Positions 10,770 to 22,541 of a stretch of 64,000 nt of DNA are shown one piece after another. A program made the translations under genes and the position numbers. Positions within the stretch are counted from its first letter, which is position 1. Every line of letters begins with the position of its first letter. This stretch comes from Myrica gale. Taxonomy: Eukaryota; Streptophyta; Magnoliopsida; Fagales; Myricaceae. The notes under the pieces are model-generated. The model did not search any database, was not told where the DNA came from, and saw only the letters and a program-made list of their open reading frames with translations. The stretch covers positions 14,710,874-14,774,873 of the forward strand of contig OZ005607.1 in assembly GCA_963930655.1 (NCBI GenBank). Direction: 5' to 3'.

Positions 10770-11300
10770 GTAACACACGAGCGTAGAATTTAGGATCAAA
10801 CTCACAACAAATGAAGAATACCTCGCTCTTATTACGAAGAACGTGGCCTAAGGATTATTAGTCCTTCGAACCACAAGAACACTCCTACAAGGGTTATTAG
10901 CCCAAGCACGCCCAACTCAAGAGGTTATTAGCCCCCGAGTCTACTGGCATAAACATGCCTATGCCTGGCCACTCTCGGAAAGCTCTCTAGCTCTCACTAC
11001 TCAACTCTATGACCGAATCCTTCTAATGCTCCTGAGGAGTGCTTATATAGGCCTTCTCAGGAGGTTACAAAACCCTTATCAAATCAAATCAAATCAATCT
11101 AAATCAAATCTTCAAGATTCTAAGGACACAATTCCTAGAATCAAGGAGATTTGATGATACATTCCTAAAACATCAAAACTCAGAAAAGAAAGATAATCTT
11201 CTAGAAACATCTAATTCTAGAGGATAAGATTTATTCAATCACTACCATAATAAAAGCCAATCTCTGAAGATGCCATCCTGAAAAATTGATCTCGCCGTTG
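10770..11300 (-). mobile_element. LTR-like region of a chromovirus (minus strand)
   Basis: It lies directly downstream, in minus sense, of the chromodomain polyprotein end at 11310. Reading minus, TATATAAGCACTCC at about 11040-11050 is a plausible TATA box, followed by a leader. The repeated phrase GGTTATTAGCCC occurs about 40 bp apart near 10880-10940. Exact LTR borders are not visible and no second LTR is in the window. Confidence 0.45.
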
Positions 11301-11309
11301 TCCGCCGCC

Positions 11310-11951
11310 CTACAAGGTGGCGCCGCCGCCGTGCTCCTCCTTGGGTGATGATGCTCCTCCAACTCCCAAGGTCATGCTCGTCACTTCCCGTTCGGTCACC
11401 GCTAAGGGTGGTGGTGCTCCGCCGCCGGCGATGACTGCTGTGGGTAGCCATTCTTGGTCATCTGCTACTGCTTGGCTTGGCTGGGGGCCAAGGCCCTGCT
11501 GTGGTGCTAAGTCCTGACAAGGCCATGTGGTGGCCATGAGCTTGTTGTGGCATGCCTGTGGCTGGCTGACTTGCTTGCTGGGCGTGTGCATCGTTGGGCT
11601 GCCACGGCTTGTCAGTGGAGCTGGTGTGCCTTGATCGCGCTCGCGCATGCTGATGCCATGGTCTGTCTGTGGTGCCTCGGCTACGCGCGCTGTGGGCGTG
11701 TCAGGTGCTCCTGCCGCGCGCGCTGTGGGGGTGTCAAAGGCGCCCATGGGTGTCATTGGCGCCGCATCTCGCGTGCTATCCTCCTCCTCGTGGCAATTCA
11801 GTCCAAGGTCTTCACTGGGGATCCTTTCATTCCCCCTTCCATTAAGTGTACCCTTGTCCTCAAGGGTAAATTGTGGAAACCTTGAGGTTATCTCATCATA
11901 GTCCTCCCAGGTTGCTTCCTCTCTTGGTCGCCCACTCCACTGCACCAACAC
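11310..11951 (-). pseudogene. Chromodomain and C-terminal tail of a Ty3/gypsy chromovirus
   Basis: The frame begins LVQWSGRPREEATWEDYDEI, a chromodomain with its aromatic and acidic residues, then RFPQFTLEDKG. This is the normal end of a chromovirus integrase. It is followed by a long unusual tail of ~160 residues rich in Pro, Ala and Thr with the repeated phrase DTPTARAA. Chromodomains steer integration towards marked chromatin. It is out of frame with the integrase part at 11888-12374: the two overlap and a one-base shift near 11935 joins them. Confidence 0.85.
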
Positions 11952-12375
11952 TCTCCAAATCTTCCCCTAAACCTTCCCCTTGGTACCATCTTGTACTCAA
12001 GGGCTATGGTAGGTTGTAAAAGCATTCTTCCTTCCTCATCGAAGGAAGGCAATTCCTCCACGATCAAACTAGTATCTCCAACCCTTCTCTTGAGGAGAGA
12101 CACATGAAATACCGGGTGAAGTCTTGAGGTTGGTGGCAATTCCAACCAATATGCAACGATCCCGACACGGACAGCCACTTTGAAAGGCCCATAGTATCTC
12201 TTCTCCAGCTTGTAGCTCACCTTTCTCTTCATGGTCTTTTGCCCATACGGTTGGAGCTTCAAGTATACAAAGTCCCCGGGCTCAAACTCTTCGAGTCTCT
12301 TTCTTTTGTCATACCGCTTCTTCATGCTAGTTTGGGTTTTCTTGAACTCCCTCTTCAACTTGGCTAGGATCTCAT
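11888..12375 (-). pseudogene. Chromovirus integrase C-terminal region, cut by an LTR insertion
   Basis: The minus frame reads EILAKLKREFKKTQTSMKKR, then FEPGDFVYLKLQPY, YYGPFKV and LPPTSRLHPVFHVSLLK. This is the GPY/F module of gypsy integrases that precedes the chromodomain. The frame is open up to 12375, where TGTCACGCCCCG of another element begins, so the rest of pol has been displaced. The flank CTCAT at 12371-12375 is the expected left TSD copy; its partner is not found because the far end of that LTR is truncated. Confidence 0.85.
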
Positions 12376-12668
12376 TGTCACGCCCCGAACGCTATCCCGC
12401 ATGGGACCGTGACAGCCGCGAGCAATCCCCCAGAAAGCTCCAGCGTTCCTACATACATACTTACAGCGGAAAATACAGAATCGCGAGAGAAGCGAGCCAA
12501 CTCATATCATGATTTAAGTTCTCAATAAACTTGCAACTTAATATATACATAACATGTTCAACACTTAACAAGTGACGGATCTAATCGATCAGGTCACAAC
12601 AATCAAAACATAGAAATGATTTTCCTTCTAAGTCAGGTAGTCCTCCTGACTTCCTTCTCCTGAGGCAT

Positions 12669-13338
12669 CTGGAATGACACAATTTTAAAAACGTGAGTCA
12701 AAAAGACTCAGTAAGGGATAAACATAACTTTAAAACATGCTCTTGACCTGTACTTGCTTAATCATGGGAAAACATAATTCATGATGCACATGCATGTCAT
12801 GGTATGCATATGCTCTTGCTTGTAGAACATAAACTTGTTCTTGAAATTGGCCCCTGGCCCTTGAAAATCATTCATTCATAACTTGTGGGCTACTTACGCT
12901 CCATTCAACCCCTGGAGTCCGGGTTGTGCGTTCCCATCGGAACCGTCTCCCTTACCCTAGGGGACTTTTCATTTGGTCGAGCTAGCCCGTAGTTGCCCCA
13001 GGCCTGATGGCTAGACACGACCCTTGGAGGCCCACACCTTCTCATTGTCCTTCAGTGTGGTTTGCACAGAGTCTTAGGATTCACTCATCCTTCTCGCATT
13101 CGTCCTTCGGTATGGGTGTCCATCATGATGGTACGGTACCGACCAGAGCCCCTTGACTTAACTTATCTTTCCATAACTTTCCATACGACATTGCATAAAA
13201 ATTCTCTTTAGAAAAATCATGCAATGCTCATGCCATGTCATGATTGCTCGAAATATCATGCTTGTTCATGAATCAATGCAGTGTGTCATTCCAGTTTTGA
13301 AAAATGTAAGCTTACTTACGCACTTACAATCCACTTAC
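12669..13338 (-). other. Intron-like segment with hairpin array, LTR copy 1
   Basis: In minus sense the segment opens GAG|GTAAGTGG and closes TGTGTCATTCCAG|ATG, so it has excellent splice-site consensus. The acceptor 13-mer (12669-12681 on plus) is the exact complement of a 13-mer 43 nt inside the donor (13282-13294). It uses G-C where the other copies use A-T. Hairpins with the conserved loop lie at 13032-13060 and 13083-13117, with a third weaker one at 12981-13014. A GGTAC-N-GTACC palindrome is at 13130-13140. Confidence 0.65.
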
Positions 13339-14659
13339 CTCGGTCTCCTTGATTATGTATAAAGATACGAAGATCGCCTACAAGCGATTCAAACACTTCT
13401 TAGTACTAAGAAATAAGTACATAATCATACAAGTTAAATATTTGTATTTAATCAGTTATTTCCCAAAATATAATATTATTCTCAAAGGTTTACATAGAAA
13501 TTCTTATTAATCATTCTTACTTAGGTTTCTAATTAGCAAGCTAGTTGCTCTATAATCAACTCCTAATCTTTCTTTTATTACATACATTACGCTAGGTTTT
13601 TAAGTTCATCAATTACTAACCCTAATTATAATTAAACCTTGGCTTGACATTTGACCTATATCCAACCCCCGAATATAAGCTTTATTTTGTTCACCATAGG
13701 TTTCGGCCAACCTAATTAAGTCCTCAATCTATACTTAACACAACAAGGTTTTGCTAATTCTTTTAACCCGAACCTTTAAGCCTATTATCCATGTTTTTCA
13801 ATTACTAATATGGTGTGTTTTATAATTGAGCTTTAATCCTCTAATCCATTAGGTCATAATCCTACTTTCCTTTATCCATCACAAGAAGATATAATCTTAT
13901 TGTTATAGGGTTGCTATTAGGGTTTCTCTACTAGGTCATTCGGCCATGTTTCATTTTAAGTATTCCTTGTCTAAATTTTATTCTCCAGTGGTGATCTCAT
14001 CCTCCATTTTCAGATTCACAACCTAGGATTTACATGCAACCTCAACATTTCAATACTAGCTTATATGCATATGTTTACTAAACTCACGTATATCATGGTC
14101 ATTCATCAAATCTATATTTAAACAAAGTTCTACTTGAAGATTAAAGACATATAAGTTTCGGCCAACACCAACCAACACAGCCCTTCATGCCAAAACTTTG
14201 CAACATGCATTCCTTTACATTTTTTCTAACTTTTAAGTTTGGATCTCATGCTTATATTGTCACGCCCCGATCGCTAGCTAAACGAGGCTAATGACAGCCG
14301 CGAGCATTCCCGGCATGGGACGCTCCAGCGTACTTACTACTATACTTGCAGCGGAAAAGACGTTGATGCTTCAATGTTAAAAAAGAAGCCTTATAATGCT
14401 AGCGTATAACGTGCATAAGAACATACTTCCCATTGATAACTCAAGGTTGTTAAACATATTCTCAAAATATCAACCAGTTTAAAACATTAACTAACTAAGC
14501 CAAATGAAACCCATGACCACCACATCACGGTGGCTCATGCCGGCTTTTACAAAAATTAGCTAAATCTTTCCTAACGTTAGCAAACAAGAGAGACATTTCA
14601 TCAACCCTTCTCCTAGGGTTCAAGGTCCTCTTCTTAAGATTCCACCCCTGTAACATCAT

Positions 14660-15537
14660 CTGGAATGATACAATTTAAAACTGTGAGTCGAAAGACTCAG
14701 TAAGGAATTATAGCTAAAACATGGGTTGAAATTGTAAGCATGCACTTGAACTTGAAATCATCATGAACTTAAAATAATCATGAACTTAAACATAATGTAG
14801 TTCACGTACTTGAACTTGAAATATCATGAGCTTTAACTTGAAACATCATGTAAACGTATGTAATTCATGCATGATCATGAATTTTGATGCACGTGTATGC
14901 CTCATGATTGCATATGCATATGCACTTGCTCTTGAAAACTTCACTATTACTTATAAATCTCTTGCTTTTGGAAAATCTTTCCAATCCTTATCTTATGGGC
15001 TACTTGAGCTCCACCTACCCCTGACATCAGGGTTGTGCGTTCCCGTAGGAACAGTCCCTTATTTCCCTTAGGGACCTTACATATGGTCGAGCTAGCTCAC
15101 CTTCTCTCATTCGTCCTTCAGTGGCTAGACACGACCCTTGAGGTTCACACCTTCTTGCAAGCATCCTTCAGTGTGATTGCACTTACCTCATGGACTACCC
15201 ATCCTTCTTGCAAGCATCCTTCGGTATGGGTGTCCTAGGTGACATCCATCCTTCACGTAAACGTCCTTCGGAAATGAATGCACCTTCTTGACTTGGTACG
15301 GTACCGACCGACTTGGGTTCGTTAATTAACTTGTCATAAAACTTGTCATAAATTAGCATAAAAATGGTACTTTCATTTGCATAAAATGTCTCATTTCTCA
15401 TGAGGAAAATGAATGCAAATGATCATGATGCATTCATGTCGTGCTTGGTAATGTCATGCTTGATATGCTTATTCATGAATATTCTTCATGCAGTGTATCA
15501 TTCCAGTTTGTAAAGATTTTCACTTACCTTAGGCTTG
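14660..15537 (-). other. Intron-like segment with hairpin array, LTR copy 2
   Basis: In minus sense it opens AAG|GTAAGTG and closes TGTATCATTCCAG|ATG. The acceptor 13-mer (14660-14672) is fully complementary to the 13-mer at 15494-15506, 31 nt inside the donor. Four hairpins are visible at 15092-15128, 15145-15176, 15197-15231 and 15243-15280. Their basal pairs are CTAGC/GCTAG, TCACAC/GTGTGA, ACCCAT/ATGGGT and CATCCAT/ATGAATG (the last with one mismatch). Confidence 0.7.
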
Positions 15538-16496
15538 CTTGAGTATCGAGTGTCTCGTTACCTACAATGAACCGTACTATTGTCATTCATAGGTTCACTA
15601 AACGTATATAGTAATCAATACATTACTCACACGAATCTGTTTTAATAGACCCTCACACTAATTTTTCATACCATAACATATTCGTCATACCTCTAATTCA
15701 CATGCAAGTTATCTTAAAACGCTCTCTTTCTTAACTTGAAACAAATTCCAAGACCAACCCCGTAAAATTGGACTAAAATATCAAGAGATAACCACCAATG
15801 CAACAAAACACACTTTCTATTCCAGCCTTGAAATCTGCATATGTAACTCCAGAAATCACAACAATCTCCAACAACCAAAATCCGAATCTCTACATGTCAC
15901 AACCAACATCCAAGGCTAACTTAACATCTCATAACAACAACTATACTCTCACCTTCCTCCCACTTACAACTTCAACTCGAAGTTTACAACCAAATCATGG
16001 TTCCATAATTATCAAGTTAACACCATTGCATGTACCCATTTCTCTTGGGCTGTTTACCAAACACCTAGTGTGCGTTATTGGTCCTCTTGCCTATTTTCCC
16101 AGATCTGAACATATCCCTAACACTTAGGGCTTTGTGGTTCTCAATATCACTAGCATACATACACAATCTAATGCATCAAACCCTAGATTCGGCCATACTT
16201 GCTCAACTTAGGTTTCAATCCCCTCTTAGGCCTTTTATCAAACACCTAGAGCACATAACCAATTTCTCTTGAACCCTCATTTCAGATCTAGTCATTTTTC
16301 CACATGTTCTCATGTAAAAATCTATGCTACACTTACAAGATCTACCTTGAACATACCTAGATCCACACTAAACATCCATGAATCACAAGGAGAACACTAC
16401 TTAGACAAATTACCAACAAACCACAACCAACCAACAAAAGAAAACAAGAACATCACCAACCACAACTAACCAACAAGAGGAAACAAGAAGAGAATA

Positions 16497-16640
16497 GAGA
16501 GAGAGAGAGAGAGAGAGTAGCACGATTTTCGGCCAGCAAGGATTTACCTCGCTTCTCTCCTCTTCCTCCTTCTTTTCTTCTCCTTCTTCTTCTCCTTCTT
16601 CCTCTCCTTCTTCCTTCTTCTTCTTTCGGGTGGGTGACTT
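16497..16640. repeat. (GA)n and CTTCTT-type low-complexity tract
   Basis: GAGAGAGAGAGAGAGAGA at about 16498-16517, followed after ~40 bp by ~90 bp of CTTCTTCTCC-type pyrimidine repeats. It lies inside LTR copy 2. In minus sense this is a purine tract between the palindrome array and the intron-like segment. Confidence 0.9.
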
Positions 16641-16811
16641 AGGGCAAGGGAAAATGAAAAGGCTGAAGAGAGGGGAAAAATGAAGTGTTCGGCAAAGGGG
16701 GAGAGAGTAATAGGCGTGAAAATGGTTGGGGAAAAGACAAGTTTGCCCTCCCCCTACTTCATAAATTTCAACTCGCGTATTTTAAACCGGTAAAATTCCG
16801 GAATGTAGTTA

Positions 16812-17279
16812 TATGTGTCGACACCATCACTCAAGGTGTCGACACTTACAACATATTTAGTAAGATGTGTCGACACCATCACTCAAGGTGTCGACACTTC
16901 CAACACTTAGCCATAGTGGGAAAAAAATGTAAACTCTCGGGTTTCAATTAGATGTGTCGACACTATCACTCAAGGTGTCGACACTTCCATCACTTGGTCA
17001 AAATCCACGGGAGTTCTGGAAAAAGGCGAACTCTCGGGTTTCAGTTGGATGTGTTGACACCATCACTCAAGGTGTCGACACTTCCAACACTTAGTAAAAA
17101 TCACTCTAGTTCCGGAAAGATATATACGCTCGGGTATCAGTCTAATGTGTCGACACTATGACTCAAAGTGTCGACACTTACAACACTTAGTCAAAATTCA
17201 CTTTGGTCTCCAGGAAAAGGTAAACTTTCGGGTGTTAGTATAATGTGTCGACACTATGTTCCAATGTGTCGACACTTAC
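16812..17279. repeat. Array of paired GTGTCGACAC palindromes
   Basis: Six units, each with two copies of GTGTCGACAC (or one-base variants) 11-13 bp apart, for example at 16815-16824 and 16836-16845. Units start near 16813, 16865, 16952, 17048, 17144 and 17241. Within a unit the pair forms an 11-bp stem, GTGTCGACACC with GGTGTCGACAC, around a ~9-nt loop such as ATCACTCAA. Between units is TTCCAACACTTAG-type spacer. Confidence 0.85.
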
Positions 17280-18711
17280 CTCAAAAATCACCAATTAAAA
17301 CATACCTACATCCTGAGGAAAATCATAGCAAAATCTCTCTCTCCTATACAATGACGTAAGTAAATTCGGGATCTCACATATATAGCTAGATCTAACATCA
17401 TAACTTAGGGTTGGTCTTCTAAACTCAAGATCTAACAAAATCAAAGCACCAACTCAAGATCCAACCAAGAGACATTCGGCCAACCATCAATACTTAGCAC
17501 TAACAACCATTTTTGGCCTCACCTTGACGATTGAACACAAGCTTTGACAAAAGGAGTGTACCTAGCATAGTGAAACACCTTAGGTCAGAACTTATAAAGA
17601 ACTTAAGCAAAACATCATGTGAAATCAAGCCTACCTCTACCTTCCACTAGTCACCCGATTTTCACCAAGATCTTTTCTTAACCCAAACTTTCGGTTCACC
17701 CTTTTGGAATGGTTCCAAGGCTGATATAAGGTGCTAAGATAGGTTTTATGATGAGGAAAAACAAGGCAAACTTGAAATGATTTAGTTCTAAGGAGGTGAG
17801 CTAGATTTCATTAAGGGAAAATGGCTAGGTGAATAGAGATTCCCAACCACTAAGAGAGAAGAAATGAGTTGCACAAAAGGGGAATTTGGTCGCCTAAAGA
17901 AGAGAAACAAACTTAGAACTTTAGAGGAGTGATTTGGTTGCAAGAAGAAAAGAACAAGGCTTAGGCTCAAAGGGGAAGTTTCGGCCAAGAGAGGAAAAGA
18001 GAGAGAGAGGGTTGTGATATTCAGCCAAAGCAATTGAAATGTGAAGTTTGAAATGCTAAGTGTAAGGGTGAGTTCAGATGAAGCAATTGAGTCTCCCAAG
18101 TTGAAATTATGGAAATGAAAATGACAAGTGATGTTGAAAATGACAAGAGAGAAAAAAGGAAAGAGGGGGTGAAATTGGGATGAATTTGGCCGACCATTGC
18201 ATGGTCTTTTCTCACCTTTTTCTTCTCACTTTCTCTCACATCATCTCTTTGTCCCCTCATGCTTGCTATCCCACGTGAACTCTTGCGTCTCCCTTTGCTT
18301 TTTTACTCATTTTTCTTCTTTTGTCTTGTCTTGTCACTTAATTGCTCACCTTCTCTCTTCTTTACTCTCCACATGGTCCACAAGGCTTTATGGCTTTTCA
18401 CTCCTCCTTGCATCTTCACTTGAATGGCCTTGTCTTCAAAGCTCATTTATGTTGTTTGGTTACAATACAACTAACTTAGTTACTTGTCTCACCCACTATC
18501 AACTTAGTTATTTTTGTCACCTAACTTATCTCCTATAAGCTTTCTAGCTTATCTAGTTCAATTCCATAGCTTATCATCTTATAAGCATGACAACCTATCT
18601 CAAGATAATTGTTCTAGCCTATCTCTACGATAGTCACAACAACCTATTATATTAAAAGTTCTCTAGATTATGATTATGCTAGCTTATCACTATGATAAGG
18701 AAGTGCGCTTA

Positions 18712-19435
18712 TCAAATTACTTTATGTCGATGATATTCTACTCATAAGGAATGACATTGGAACTAGTGAAAGTGTGGTTAGCGAACCATTTTTCAATAAA
18801 AGACCTCGGGGAAGCATGCTACATTTTTGGAATCAAAATGTTTAGAAACTGAGAAAAAAGGCTTTTGGGACTTTCACAAGTCAACTACATTGACAAGATA
18901 CTAGCACAATTTAGCATGCAGGAGAGAAAGGGTTTTTACCCTTTATGCATAATATTTCTCTCTAAAAAGATTTCTCCTAAGACACAAGAAGAAAGAGATA
19001 AAATGAGGAACAATGGTGCAAGATAAAATGAGGAGTAGTGAGTTAGAGAAGTTTCAAGCAGAATATCACAATAGACTCCACCACAATATATAGTTGCAAG
19101 CGAATCTGCAAAGAAAGCTGTGTGGATATAAACATTCATACAAGAGCTGAGCTTCAAGTTGTCCCGTCAATTGAGTCCTTGATCACTATTTATTGTAGCA
19201 ACAATGGTACTACAGGGCTCATCAAAGGACAAAACATATAGAAAGAATATTTCATCTCATACGTGAAATTGTGAACCGAGGTGATGTGGTGATTGCTAAG
19301 ATAGCATTTATTGAGAACATCGCAGACTCGTTCACCAAACCTTTGACTCAAAAAGTATTTGAGAAGCATTTAGAGTCTACGGGTGTTAAGTACATGTATG
19401 ATTAGTTCTAAGTGCAAGTGGTAGATTGTTAGATG
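18712..19435 (+). pseudogene. Copia RT/RNase H 3' fragment
   Basis: Starts inside RT with KLLYVDDILLIRNDIG, continues through VNYIDKILAQFSMQ, and ends with the RNase H terminus TKHIERIFHLIREIVNRGD, ADSFTKPLTQKVF and a stop. Between them a large part of the RNase H is lost. The stop is followed by AAGTGGTAGATTGTTAG, a polypurine-like tract and LTR start. The would-be 3' LTR is cut at 19436 by a gypsy LTR end. Its left edge coincides with the truncated end of LTR copy 1. Confidence 0.8.
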
Positions 19436-20200
19436 TGATGTGAATCTCGCCAAGAATAACGAGACTCAACAACAATAGGGAACCCAAGATCGTTCTAGGA
19501 CAGATCCGAATGGAAACCTCGACCCGTTGTTTATTAGAAACAAGAACCTCGGTATAAGAAAGACGCCACAAACGGTGGTGGAATTCCATTTGATAAGTCA
19601 GGTTGAACGCCACGGGAAATTCCGATAAGTTCGAATAGTTCTTCAAAGAACAAAGAGAATCACAAGACCTCTCAAATAATATTAATCTCAAAGTTGTGTT
19701 TTCCTACATGCCCAAAGGCCCTTTAAATATACTTGGAATAACCCTCCAAGAATAGAAATCTAATTAAAATAGGAAACTTGTTCAAATTTGAAACAAATTA
19801 TATGCTCCTAAAAATCCGGCTAAGAAAAAGGGATAAACCAATTTTTGACAAATTCAAATCAAATGCTAGTTTATCCATTTTCCTTAGGCGGATTTTTAGG
19901 AATGTTGACAATTCAAATGCTGGCTTAAAATCCGGAATTTTATTTTCAATTAAAATGTCCGCCTACGCCGAGATTTAAACTAAGCCTTGACCGAAATCTT
20001 CTAGAACTTGAATCATGTTGATAATCTTTTGTTGATCACGTGTATCGTGCTCAATTGGCCTCCACGCATTTGCTTGAGCCCATGCCTCTTGAATTAGATC
20101 ATTGAGTACATCTTTAAACTTCTTGGCTCGGTCTCGCGCCCTCGTAACCATTCCAATTGGAACTTGAACAAGATCCTTCTAAGCGGTTCCTTGATTTCCA
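19436..20200 (-). mobile_element. Gypsy 3' end: polyprotein tail plus LTR (TGATGTGAA family)
   Basis: Plus strand begins TGATGTGAATCTCGCC with the family R-U5 block, then an LTR U3 with CCGGCTAAGAAAAAGGGATAAACC (related to the 70-bp repeat at 1330). At 19990-20200 the minus strand encodes VPIGMVTRARDRAKKFKDVL and LIQEAWAQANAWRPIEHD, the polyprotein tail. Nothing of integrase is left. It is inserted in, or recombined with, the copia 3' LTR at 19427. Confidence 0.75.
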
Positions 20201-21592
20201 TCAACATGTATGCCCTCAAAACCAATTTTTACTAATGATTATGAGAATTATATTGGATATTTCTTACGGATTAGTCACTTGTATATATTATTTTATAAAA
20301 AACATTGGGTATTTGTAATGACATGAGACGTATATTCAAAATATTGTTGAGTAACACTGTAGAAAAGTCAGGCTGATGATAAGAGACATGAAGTATGATT
20401 TTTCGGATTCTTGTTGGCTCACTGTGTTATGCACCAATATATCTAATTATGTATAAATAGTTTTATACTCGTTGTGCCTCTATTAGATAGAATGGTGGAC
20501 TTTATTATTGAGGTAGTGACATTAAGCAGACAAGTGGATCCACTATAAGAGTACATGTACTAAACTAGATCAAACATGAATATATTATGACAATCATCAC
20601 TAATGTAGAGAATGATATTCAGCACAATTAAATTATGATGTCCATAGATCTGAAGGAATTATGCAGATTTATTTATTGTGTACTTGTGCTTTGACTGAAT
20701 CTTTTAGTGATGATCTTCGTAGATCCAATATTCGAGATAATGTTGGGTCTTGTGCATAGTAAGTGAATTTGTGTAACTACTCAATATGGAATCCACCAGT
20801 ATCATGTTCATTATGTCTATATAATGTTGGACTTAAATAAAAACGATGCGCAGCGGATGTTGTGAAAAAAGGTTTTTCCCAGTTTTTGTTTACTTATATT
20901 AATGAAAATATATTTATTTGAGGAAATTCTTTTGAAACTTTTTGGGAGTCCAAACTAGGTACCAATTGAGAATTAAAAATTATATGAACCATGGATTTTA
21001 TCAGTGATATAATTTCGATCCTGAAGGTTTGTGTGGAATATAATATGGTGGAAAGATAAATAATTAAATAATTGTTAACAATAGAGATTTCACAAAAATA
21101 GTCTCATTATCTTGGGAGTCAATTGTAATATGTTAATAGACATTATCACAATATATAAAAACTCATAAATTCAGAATAGATAATATAAGGGAGTTAATGA
21201 AAAAGTTCTTTCATGATGAATCTACAGCTGGGATTTGAGGTTCCTAAGGATCCCACGCACAAACACAGTTAAAATTTTGAGTGAGTAATTATATAAACTC
21301 AAAAATCTCATTTGAAAAGAGGACCAAAGAAGAAAAAAAGTTTTTCTCTCAAGAAAAACTCTCTCAAAAGTTGTGCACGTGAATTCGAAAGAAGTGGCAC
21401 GTTTGAGCTACTTTGATTTCAAAGATTAACACGTTTTTGCTTCTGTTGAGACCCAATCATCAGTCATTTTCAAGAATAATTTATAACTATAATTTATTAA
21501 AAAAATGCTTCAATTTGGGCATCGCACAAGACACAAATTAATTACCTTAGTGCTGCCTTGAGAAGGTTGTGTCTTCGCCAGATAAGGGTGAG
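20201..21592. other. Non-coding, unassigned
   Basis: AT-rich, no frame longer than ~60 codons with any recognisable motif. A phrase near 20835 (ACGATGCGCAGCGGATGTTG) is reminiscent of copia LTRs of other plants, but I see no partner copy here. Confidence 0.4.
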
Positions 21593-21843
21593 TATCGGAA
21601 CAGAATTGAAAATTCTGGTTTCATTATGTGGACTTTTTTGAGCTATATTTTAAAAAAAATTGGAACCGTAAATTCCTCTAATTCAGCCGAAAATTTCGAG
21701 TTCCGATTCTAGTTCCGATAAATGTAAAAACTACATTCCGATTCTAGTTCCGATATGTGTTGGAATCAGAACCAAAATTACGAAACCAAAATCAGAATTT
21801 GGTCTGAAATTTTAATTTTGGTCAGAATTTTTGGCCACCCTTG
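21593..21843. mobile_element. Short hAT-like MITE
   Basis: The 251-bp block has ends TAAGGGTGAGTATCGGAA and, inverted, CAAGGGTGGCCAAAA. It is flanked by the 8-mers TCGCCAGA and TTGCGAGA (six of eight match). The interior repeats CCGATTCTAGTTCCGAT. The decayed TSD makes this tentative. Confidence 0.5.
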
Positions 21844-22541
21844 TTGCGAGAAAGGATGTGATAGTGACAACTCGATCTCAATTGTTCAAGGAAACAAATA
21901 TGCCGACGCTTACACGGAGGCAGTTTTATCGTCTCAAACAACAAGCTTGTAAAAAGTTCAAATAAGAAAGGGACTAAAGACAAAAAAAAAAAAAGCAACT
22001 TTCAATTGTATGTCTGATATGAAAGGTGCCTATTCGTAACTGGAAAAGCGCGAGGAAAGTATAACCGGATAGAAAGCCGGGGTCTCGTTGATAGTGCCCA
22101 GTGCATTGGAATGGGAAGGTGTTCAATAGAATTTTGTTGTTTAATAAAGTTATCCCGGTCAAATCACCGACTCACCCACTATACATCGCAGTGTTTCCAA
22201 AGGCGTAGCTGTCTCTCTTTGAGCTTCCTTTTCAAGTATTAACACACCTACCACTCTGAACTGCTCCCTCGTCAGCTCACTGCCTCACTCTCTCACGGCT
22301 CATTACTGCTTCCCTTTAATATCCGCTGCTCTATTATTCGCTTGCTCCTGCTATAGTCTCTACCTCGAAACTCCAACCCCCGGGGTTGACTTCTACCCCT
22401 TGCCATTAAGCAGTACTCTGATTCTGCCATCTTGTTTTGTTTCTTCTTGTGATTGCTTGCAGACTTGCAGTGATGCTCGTATTTGATTACGGGCACTCCC
22501 ATCTTTCACTAAGCCGCGGCCCCATTCCTATGGATGAATTA

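Larger units (their letters stand above)
14258..17378 (-). mobile_element. Solo LTR, GGGGCGTGACA family, copy 2 (complete, TSD TATAT)
   Basis: Plus strand begins TGTCACGCCCCGATCGC and ends CGGGATCTCACA. It is flanked by TATAT at 14253-14257 and 17379-17383. TG...CA ends and a 5-bp TSD around a single 3,121-bp unit define a solo LTR. Sense is minus by comparison with the two-LTR element at 26988-34274. In sense order it holds the TCGA-palindrome array, a polypyrimidine/purine stretch with (GA)n, the intron-like hairpin segment and a conserved GC-rich 3' end containing TGCTCGCGGCTGTCA. It is nested in copy 1, so it is younger. No protein is encoded. Confidence 0.85.
12376..18711 (-). mobile_element. 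Long LTR, GGGGCGTGACA family, copy 1 (5'-truncated, interrupted)
   Basis: Sense is minus. The 3' end is at 12376 (plus TGTCACGCCCCG). Homology to the other copies covers 12376-14257, is interrupted by copy 2, and resumes at 17384. The far end at about 18711 stops inside the ATAAGC-rich repeat block that in copy 4 lies ~400 bp from the LTR start, so the 5' end is missing. Length, TG...CA ends and 5-bp TSDs of sister copies indicate a solo LTR of a large Ty3 element, perhaps Tekay-like. That clade name is inferred from LTR length and end sequence only. Confidence 0.75.

Noticed and set aside
10313..10793. Overlapping short frames in the pyrimidine-rich block as a gene start
   Set aside because: Frames exist on both strands because of low complexity; none continues into a recognisable protein.
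16812..17279. CRISPR-like appearance of regularly spaced palindromic repeats
   Set aside because: Plant nuclear context, spacers are themselves similar, the repeats are palindrome pairs inside an LTR, and there are no cas genes.
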